Assembly: GCA_020444325.1 (NCBI GenBank)
Contig: JAHLLD010000001.1
Location: 124,001 to 188,000 of the forward strand
Reading direction: 5' to 3'
Length of the DNA: 64,000 bases
Source of the DNA: a bacterium
Lineage (GTDB): Bacteria > Bacteroidota > Ignavibacteria > SZUA-365
The notes under the pieces were generated by a model. It did no database searches and had not been told where the DNA came from. It saw nothing but the letters and a program-made list of their open reading frames with translations. The position numbers and the translations under genes were made by a program. Shown here piece by piece: positions 58,641 to 64,000 of the stretch (within the stretch, counting starts at the first letter, position 1; each line of letters begins with the position of its first letter).

Positions 58641-60236
58641 ATGCCGCGCTTGCCCGCATATCATCCCCTGTCCGCGTATTTCTGCATCCTGCTGTGCGCA
58701 CTGCTCCTCTCGCTGCTGAATCCTGCGCTTCATGCGCAAAGCACGGCAGACAGCGCCGAAGTTCTTATGCCCGTGCAGGATGCTGCGATGCGCATGCAGG
58801 AAATCCCCATTGGCAGCCTGCGCATTGAAGGAAGCGCGTCCGCCACTGAAGCCGAGCTGCGCGAGCTGTGCGACAGTGCCCCGGGATCGGTGTTTTCCGA
58901 GCAGGCGCTGCAGCAGGATATCGCGCGCATGCTTGATTTCTACGACCGCAGGGGATATCCCTTCGCCGCGATACGCATCGCGGATGTGGAACTGCGCAGC
59001 GCGGCCGATTCCACCTGCATGGATATTCGTCTCGAGGTTCACGAGGGCAGGGTTTTCCGCATCGAGGAAATCACGGTCGAGGGCAATACGCTCACCGACG
59101 CCGATGTCATCATCCGTGAAACGCGCATCGACGAGGGGGAAATCTACGATGGCGACAAAATCGGTGATATTCGCCGCCGCCTCGAGCGATTGCAGTATTT
59201 CGCTTCCGTCCGTGAGCCGCAGCTGTATGTGCGGGACGACAGTGTCGGGGGACTGCTGATCTCGGTGGAAGAGGGAAGCACAAATCGCTTCGACGGCGTG
59301 GTGGGATATCAGCCTGCCGCGGGGGAGGAAGGGTCAGGATACTTTACCGGACTGGTTGACGTACAGTTCGGGAATCTCTTCGGCACGGGACGACAGCTCT
59401 CCGCTCGCTGGGAAAAAGCGACGCAGGAATCGTCGGAACTCGAGCTGCACTACCTTGAACCCTGGATCATGGGATTCCCGGTAAATATCGCGGCCGGTTT
59501 TTTCCAGCGGCAGCAGGACAGTGCGTATGTGCGCCGCGCGGCGGATGGAGAAATCCGCCTCCTGGCTTCCAGCGATATCAGCATTTCCGCCACCCTGCAG
59601 GCGACGGAAGTCATTCCCTCGGTCAACAGCGCGATTGCGGGACTGTACCGCTCGAGCATACTGGCGGCGGGACTGCAGCTGCGCATCGACACGCGTGATG
59701 ATGTGTACAATCCTCGCAGCGGCATCGTACTGCGCAACGCATACAGCGGCGGGAATAAGCGTTTCACTGCGGGCGACGGCAGCGGAGTGACGGATTTCCT
59801 GCAGCACATCGAAATCGATGCCGGGTATTACCAGGAAATCCTCCCACGCGTGGTGGCGGCCATTGCCCTTCATGGACGAGAACTGACCGGTGATGAACTC
59901 GATGTGAGCGACCTGTATCGCATCGGCGGCGCCAACACCCTGCGCGGCTACCGGGAGGAGCAGTTCAGCGGTACCCGCTTTGTCTGGATCAACAACGAGC
60001 TGCGCTACAGTCTCGGACGGCGCACCTTCGCCTTCGCGTTCTTCGATTTTGGCTATATTTACCAGTCCCCCGACATCGCGCGTGGACGAGAGGAAATGAC
60101 CGCATTCCGGAATGGCTACGGACTCGGCGCGCGCATCGAGACCGGCCTCGGCATAGTGGGCGTGAGTTATGCACTCGGCCACGGTGACGGACTCTCGGAG
60201 GGAAAAATTCATTTCGGTCTCATCAACGCGTTCTGA
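58641..60236 (+). CDS. BamA/TamA-like outer-membrane protein with POTRA domains
   Basis: The 531-residue protein has a signal peptide (FCILLCALLLSLLNPALHAQ). At least two POTRA domains are visible: IGSLRIEGSASATEAELREL...YDRRGYPFAAIRI, and VFRIEEITVEGNTLTDADVI...LERLQYFASV. The C-terminal barrel has GLVDVQFGNLFGTGRQLSARWEKA, the YRIGGANTLRGYREEQF motif of surface antigens, and ending FGLINAF. It is shorter than BamA, so TamA-like or a Patatin-linked type. It probably inserts outer-membrane or exported proteins. ATG 58641 fits the signal peptide better than GTG 58575. The next gene starts 9 bases after the stop. Confidence 0.88.
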   Translation: MPRLPAYHPLSAYFCILLCALLLSLLNPALHAQSTADSAEVLMPVQDAAMRMQEIPIGSLRIEGSASATEAELRELCDSAPGSVFSEQALQQDIARMLDFYDRRGYPFAAIRIADVELRSAADSTCMDIRLEVHEGRVFRIEEITVEGNTLTDADVIIRETRIDEGEIYDGDKIGDIRRRLERLQYFASVREPQLYVRDDSVGGLLISVEEGSTNRFDGVVGYQPAAGEEGSGYFTGLVDVQFGNLFGTGRQLSARWEKATQESSELELHYLEPWIMGFPVNIAAGFFQRQQDSAYVRRAADGEIRLLASSDISISATLQATEVIPSVNSAIAGLYRSSILAAGLQLRIDTRDDVYNPRSGIVLRNAYSGGNKRFTAGDGSGVTDFLQHIEIDAGYYQEILPRVVAAIALHGRELTGDELDVSDLYRIGGANTLRGYREEQFSGTRFVWINNELRYSLGRRTFAFAFFDFGYIYQSPDIARGREEMTAFRNGYGLGARIETGLGIVGVSYALGHGDGLSEGKIHFGLINAF

Positions 60237-60245
60237 CCCCTACGC

Positions 60246-61115
60246 ATGTCCGACACCCCCACAGCAACCCGCACTCCCCTCGCAGCGACGATCTCCCTGG
60301 CGCGTCCCGCCAACGGCGCCATCGCCTTCGCCGGCACCGCCGCCGCCTGCGTGATTGCGGGAGCGCGGATGGCGGACTGGCTCCCAATCCTTCTTGCAGC
60401 CTGCGCGGCATTCATGGCTGGTGCTGCGGGCAACATGATCAATGACGTGTACGACATCGCAATCGACCGCGTGAACAAACCCTGGAGAGCGCTCGCGGCG
60501 CAGCAGCTGCGTCCCGCAACCGCTGCCCTGTTGTCTGCCCTGAGCGGCTGCGCCGCACTCGCACTCAGCATTCCCCTCGGCAGCACGGCGCTGCTCATCA
60601 TGGGCTGCAGCCTCGTCGCCATGTTCATGTACAGTGCCTGGCTCAAACGCATTCCGCTGCTCGGCAATGCGCTTGTCGCTGTTCTGACCGGCGCCGCGTT
60701 TCTGTACGGCGCGGCCGCTTTCGACAATCCTGCGGCGGGGCTTGTTCCGGCCGGCTTCGCGCTGCTGTTCAACTTTGCACGCGAAGTGCTCAAGGATGTG
60801 GAGGACATGCGCGGCGACAGCGCCGCTGCCGTGATGACCTTTCCCCTGCGTGCCGGAGAAAGCGCCGCGCTGCGCCTGGTCACCGTCATCCTCGTCCTGC
60901 TCATCGCGTCGACACTGCTCCCAATCTATTTCCATCTTTACGGCGCTGTATACGGCTGGGTCGTGATTTTTGGTGTTGATAGCGTGCTGTGTTTTGTGCT
61001 TTATGCGATGTGGAAGGATCGGTCGACGGCCAACATCCGGCGTCTGAACATCCTTCTCAAAATCGACATGCCGGCGGGAATCGCCGCGATATTGCTGGGG
61101 AGTTTGTATCCATGA
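60246..61115 (+). CDS. UbiA family prenyltransferase (GGGP-synthase-like)
   Basis: The 289-residue protein has about 8-9 helices. The two Asp-rich motifs of UbiA enzymes are present: GNMINDVYDIAIDRVNKPWR (NDxxDxxxD, N66-D74) and NFAREVLKDVEDMRGD (DxxED). NKPWR is also seen in geranylgeranylglycerol-phosphate geranylgeranyltransferases and some ubiquinone/menaquinone enzymes. It joins a prenyl chain to an aromatic or polar acceptor; the acceptor is unknown. The stop overlaps the start of rnhB (ATGA), so a translational operon with rnhB and the YraN-type gene is likely. Confidence 0.9.
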   Translation: MSDTPTATRTPLAATISLARPANGAIAFAGTAAACVIAGARMADWLPILLAACAAFMAGAAGNMINDVYDIAIDRVNKPWRALAAQQLRPATAALLSALSGCAALALSIPLGSTALLIMGCSLVAMFMYSAWLKRIPLLGNALVAVLTGAAFLYGAAAFDNPAAGLVPAGFALLFNFAREVLKDVEDMRGDSAAAVMTFPLRAGESAALRLVTVILVLLIASTLLPIYFHLYGAVYGWVVIFGVDSVLCFVLYAMWKDRSTANIRRLNILLKIDMPAGIAAILLGSLYP

Positions 61116-61765
61116 ACGAACTGACGAAACGGGAACGCGCGTTGCTGTCGCCGACGGTACGGTATATCGCCGGAGTGGACGAAGCGGGACGGGGTCCGCT
61201 CGCTGGTCCCGTTGTCGCCGCTGCCGTCATCTTCGCCCCGGACACGGGCATCGATGGCGTGGAGGATTCCAAGAAACTTCGTCCCGCACGCCGCGACCAA
61301 CTCGCCGATGAGATCTGTTCCGTCGCGCTGGCCTGGGCGACAGCCAGCTGCAGCGCTGCCGAGATCGACGAACACAACATCCTTCAGGCCAGCATTCTGG
61401 CGATGCAGCGCGCCATTGCCGCACTGGACCCGCAGCCGGATTTCCTGCTGGTGGACGGCAATCGTTTCCACCATCCGTCCCTGCCGTTCGAAACCGTTGT
61501 CAAGGGAGATGCGCATTGTTTCAGCATTGCGGCGGCATCCATACTTGCGAAAGTGGAGCGTGACCGCGTCATGGCGGAAATGGATCTCGCGTATCCCGGC
61601 TACGGCTTTGCGCAGCACAAGGGATATCCCACGCACGCGCATGTCGACGCCCTGCGGCGGCTGGGTCCATCGCCCGTACACCGCCGTTCATTTACCGTCA
61701 AAGCACTCGTCACTCAGGGGGAGATTTTCAATGATCGACAAACAGAAACTGGCCCGGGAGGGTGA
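61112..61765 (+). CDS. rnhB: Ribonuclease HII
   Basis: It cleaves RNA-DNA hybrids at the RNA 5' side of a ribonucleotide, mainly in ribonucleotide-excision repair. The 217-residue protein has YIAGVDEAGRGPLAGPVVAA (catalytic Asp23-Glu24 of DEAGRG), DSKKL, LLVDGNRFHHP (third acid) and KGDAHCFSIAAASILAKVERDRVM (fourth acid). It ends HRRSFTVKAL. The ATG at 61112 overlaps the ubiA stop. It overlaps the next gene by 35 bases. Confidence 0.97.
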   Translation: MNELTKRERALLSPTVRYIAGVDEAGRGPLAGPVVAAAVIFAPDTGIDGVEDSKKLRPARRDQLADEICSVALAWATASCSAAEIDEHNILQASILAMQRAIAALDPQPDFLLVDGNRFHHPSLPFETVVKGDAHCFSIAAASILAKVERDRVMAEMDLAYPGYGFAQHKGYPTHAHVDALRRLGPSPVHRRSFTVKALVTQGEIFNDRQTETGPGG

Positions 61766-62102
61766 GGAAGCGGCCGCGGAGTATTTGCGCGGGCTGGACT
61801 GGCACATCATCGAGAAGAATTTTCATTACGGGAAGGCCGGGGAAATCGACATCATCGCGCGGGACGGCGAATGGACCGTATTCGTGGAAGTGAAATCCCG
61901 CCGTTCTGTCAGCTACGGTCCCCCCGAATACTCCATCACCCCTTCCAAGCAGCGTCAGCTCATGCGTATTGCGCGCGGGTGGATGTATTTGCAGGGAGCG
62001 GGTGAACTTCTTTGCCGCTTTGATGTTATTATCGTGGAGTATTCCATCGGCGGCGAGCGCCGCATCAAACACTATCGCAACGCATTTACGTCCATGACCT
62101 GA
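61731..62102 (+). CDS. UPF0102/YraN family endonuclease-like protein
   Basis: The 123-residue protein is of the YraN type: GEEAAAEYLRGLDWHIIEKNFHYGKAGEIDIIARDGEWTVFVEVKSRR. The GEIDIIA...FVEVKSR segment is a PD-(D/E)xK nuclease core with Asp, Glu and Lys. PSKQRQLMRIARGWM and RFDVIIV follow. The family is commonly next to rnhB, which is so here, suggesting a shared DNA-repair role. The ATG at 61731 lies inside the end of rnhB. Confidence 0.93.
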   Translation: MIDKQKLAREGEEAAAEYLRGLDWHIIEKNFHYGKAGEIDIIARDGEWTVFVEVKSRRSVSYGPPEYSITPSKQRQLMRIARGWMYLQGAGELLCRFDVIIVEYSIGGERRIKHYRNAFTSMT

Positions 62103-62104
62103 CC

Positions 62105-62521
62105 ATGCTCGAAACCCTCGCCACATGGCATCACTTCCTCGTGCACTTCGCCGTGGCCTTCGCCATCGGCAGTGTCGCCTTCGACGTCCTCGATTTCTTC
62201 CTGAACAAGGAGAAATTCGAGCAAACCGGCTTTCACCTGATGATCGCCGCGATCCCCTTCCTCCTTCTCGCGGTGCTCACCGGCAACCTGGCCGAGACCT
62301 ATCTGACCGGACTCGCTTCGCACGCAGCGGATCTCGAAAAGCACAAAACCTACGCAAACATCGCCGTCTGGGTATTTTCCGCCGCCGGTCTCTGGCGCCT
62401 CTTCCTCCATTTCCGCCGCGAATACAACGGCATCCGCAAAGTCATCTACATTTTCATCATTACCACCGCGGCCATGAGCGTCTACCTCGCCGGCCTGCAC
62501 GGGGGTATGTTGCGCCACTAG
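62105..62521 (+). CDS. DUF2231-like four-helix membrane protein
   Basis: The 138-residue protein begins MLETLATWHHFLVHFAVAFAIG, with a His in the first helix as in DUF2231. FLLLAVLTGNLAETYLTG and KHKTYANIAVWVFSAAGLWRLFLHF follow, and VIYIFIITTAAMSVYLAGLHGG is the last helix. The conserved His residues may hold haem. Function is unknown. It starts two bases after the YraN-type stop, so it is probably in the same operon. The TAG stop at 62519-62521 is directly followed by hairpin arrays. Confidence 0.8.
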   Translation: MLETLATWHHFLVHFAVAFAIGSVAFDVLDFFLNKEKFEQTGFHLMIAAIPFLLLAVLTGNLAETYLTGLASHAADLEKHKTYANIAVWVFSAAGLWRLFLHFRREYNGIRKVIYIFIITTAAMSVYLAGLHGGMLRH

Positions 62522-62740
62522 AGCTCCCGCTCCGCGGTCGCGCGTGAGCGGCTTCGCCGCGCTTGAGCGCCGCTGCGCGGCGCGCAGGAGTTCTCCCGAC
62601 TTCGTCGGCGGAACGCTGGAGATCCCGCTTCGCGGGATCGCGTGAGCGTAGCGAACTCAAGCGTGAGCGTAGCGAACTCAAGCGTGAGCCCCGCCTCGGC
62701 GGGGCGAACTCCCGCGCGGCGAGTCCCAGAGGGACGAGCC
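62522..62740. repeat. Hairpin-hexamer array
   Basis: Modules are GCTCCCGC...GCG, GCGTGA, GCGGC-TTC-GCCGC, GCTTGA, GCGCCGC-TGC-GCGGCGC, GCAGGA, GTTC...GAAC with GAC-TTC-GTC, GCTGGA, GATCCCGC-TTC-GCGGGATC and GCGTGA. Then come two tandem copies of GTGAGCGTAGCGAACTCAAGC and GCCCCGCC-TC-GGCGGGGC. The rest of the gap to 62815 is AT-richer upstream DNA of the next gene. Confidence 0.87.
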
Positions 62741-62815
62741 GCTTTTTTCCATTGCAACACTCCCGGGCATTTCCGATACTGCATTGATTTTACACATAGA
62801 GTCCATTCAAACGGA

Positions 62816-64000
62816 ATGCCCATGCGAGTTGCTGCTGTTGTTATTGCCTGCGTTGTGATGTGTGCTGTGCCTGGACGGGCGCAGCAGGGTTGGGAGTGGC
62901 AGAATCCGCTTCCCCATGGACAGTCGGTGAATGATATCGTCATGCTGGATGACATTCGGGGCGTGGCGGTGTGTGAAAATGGATATTACATGCACACGGC
63001 CGACGGCGGGAAAACGTGGAGTACCTGGCGGCTCGGACGCATGAACCTCGAGAAGGTGATTGCACTCCATGATGGCAGTCTTATCACGATAGCCGACCAA
63101 CAGCGCATTTACCGCAGCACGGACTTTGCCTATTCGTGGGACCTGGTGTACGAGGGCGGAACCTCCAATTCCGGGCTGCCGTCGGATATGGTGCTGGCGG
63201 ATGAGAACACGCTGGTGGGCTTCCTCAACGGTGCGCATGTCGTGATCTCGGAGGATGGCGGCAAAACCTGGAGACAGTTCACGAATTTCAATGTCTTCGG
63301 ACAGACACTCTACAGCATCAGCGCACAGTCGTCGACCACCTGGTATATCGTCACTTCCACCAATCTGTATAAAACCACCGATCGCGGGAAAAGCTGGTTC
63401 AACAATAATGGCAGTTTTGATGTGCGCGGGCTCACCCGTTTCGTGTACGTCGACTCATTGTATGGCTACCAGTTGCGGGAGGGACAGCTGCTCCGCACAC
63501 ACGATGGGGGACTGGGCTGGGAGGAGATGGATATTTTCGGTTTCGATACCGTCACCGATCTCGAAGCAGGACCGAAACTCGGCAGTACAGTATTCTGCAT
63601 GAGTGCGGGCCGCTATATCATCAATAAATCGAGTGACGCCGGTGGGAGCTGGAATATCAGCCTCACCGGATCCGCCTTCCCCGACGCCAATCCAAAGACC
63701 ATCGCCTTTGCCAACAGTCAGCTCGGATTTGTCGCCGGTGATGGGGGACGCATTCTCCGTACGGAAGATGGCGGACTCTCCTGGGCTATCGTGCATGGTA
63801 TCGGATACATTTCCACAATTTCAGACCTCGTCTTTTCAACTCCCGATTTCGGTATGGCGGCCACGTTCTCCTCCACCCTGTTGATCACAACGAATGGCGG
63901 ACGACGATGGGATGAAGTGCTACCCTCCTCGGAACATACACTGAGAAATGTCGCCGTGGCACCTGACGGGACATGGTACCTGACCGGGTTGACCAGTGCG
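62816..64000 (+). CDS. Secreted BNR/YCF48-like beta-propeller protein, 3' end outside window
   Basis: The frame is open to the window end (395 codons). A signal peptide (VAAVVIACVVMCAVPGRAQ) precedes QGWEWQNPLPHGQSVNDIV. Asp-box/YCF48-like repeats recur: TADGGKTWSTW, STDFAYSWDLV, SEDGGKTWRQF, TTDRGKSWFNN, THDGGLGWEEM, SSDAGGSWNIS, TEDGGLSWAIV and TTNGGRRWDEV. The spacing of about 40-55 residues fits one or more beta-propellers. A T9SS tail is likely but lies beyond the window. ATG 62822 is an alternative start with CGGAA before it. It resembles the gene at 22963. Confidence 0.88.
   Translation, partial: MPMRVAAVVIACVVMCAVPGRAQQGWEWQNPLPHGQSVNDIVMLDDIRGVAVCENGYYMHTADGGKTWSTWRLGRMNLEKVIALHDGSLITIADQQRIYRSTDFAYSWDLVYEGGTSNSGLPSDMVLADENTLVGFLNGAHVVISEDGGKTWRQFTNFNVFGQTLYSISAQSSTTWYIVTSTNLYKTTDRGKSWFNNNGSFDVRGLTRFVYVDSLYGYQLREGQLLRTHDGGLGWEEMDIFGFDTVTDLEAGPKLGSTVFCMSAGRYIINKSSDAGGSWNISLTGSAFPDANPKTIAFANSQLGFVAGDGGRILRTEDGGLSWAIVHGIGYISTISDLVFSTPDFGMAATFSSTLLITTNGGRRWDEVLPSSEHTLRNVAVAPDGTWYLTGLTSA

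Overview
The window is about 64 kb of GC-rich DNA from a Gram-negative bacterium. Four proteins end in Por/type IX secretion (T9SS) type A sorting domains. There is also a Wzx/Wzy-type exopolysaccharide locus, an outer-membrane BamA/Wzi-type repertoire and weak Shine-Dalgarno usage with several GTG/TTG starts. Together these suggest the Bacteroidota/Ignavibacteriota/Chlorobiota (FCB) group. I cannot place it more precisely without a search.

Layout. 1-788 is the 3' part of a ribose-phosphate pyrophosphokinase gene. 1029-22679 is one exopolysaccharide/O-antigen locus. It holds nucleotide-sugar genes (dTDP-glucose dehydratase, UDP-HexNAc dehydrogenase, UDP-GlcNAc 2-epimerase), export and length control (Wza-like SLBB protein, Wzz), Wzy/ligase-like and Wzx proteins, a methyltransferase-GT2 fusion, a GT-C-like membrane protein, two further GT2s, a GT4, a reverse-strand methyltransferase, the initiating polyprenyl sugar-phosphate transferase, and a Wzi-like outer-membrane protein. 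22963-34768 holds a T9SS-sorted BNR/sortilin-like protein, a small lipoprotein, Rho, OsmC, a four-helix-bundle protein, a membrane glycosyltransferase-like protein, a beta-barrel protein and a five-haem T9SS cytochrome. 34956-45903 is housekeeping and metabolism: BFD-like ferredoxin, TroA-like binding protein, esterase, CYTH protein, phenylalanine hydroxylase, arginine deiminase, TlpA-like lipoprotein, SGNH hydrolase, YdjM-like protein and LeuRS. 46090-62521 holds a giant T9SS subtilase, a SpoIIE phosphatase, hydrolases, an acyl-ACP thioesterase, a putative zincin, ferritin-like, DinB, TerC, MscL and VOC proteins, a BamA/TamA-like protein, a UbiA prenyltransferase, RNase HII, a YraN-type protein and a DUF2231 protein. 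A second BNR/YCF48-like gene runs off the right end.

The most unusual feature is an abundance of short inverted-repeat DNA. (i) There are mosaic arrays of different perfect 7-10 bp hairpins with 2-5 nt loops, separated by a near-constant hexamer GCNKGA (GCGTGA, GCGGGA, GCAGGA, GCTTGA). They lie between genes, but in four places they lie inside exopolysaccharide ORFs, in frame: within a GT4 and at the N-termini of Wza-, Wzx- and Wzi-like proteins. In two of these the hexamer itself supplies the overlapping stop/start codons. (ii) There are homogeneous tandem hairpin arrays (24 bp x 8 and 22 bp x 6). (iii) There are four copies of a 116 bp element ending in CGTCCCCACGC hairpins. (iv) There are about 110-150 bp palindromic elements in three sequence versions (ACGCAGATT, CCACAGATT, CGGATC types). 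I do not recognise the hairpin-hexamer mosaic as a described family; it is the best candidate here for something new.
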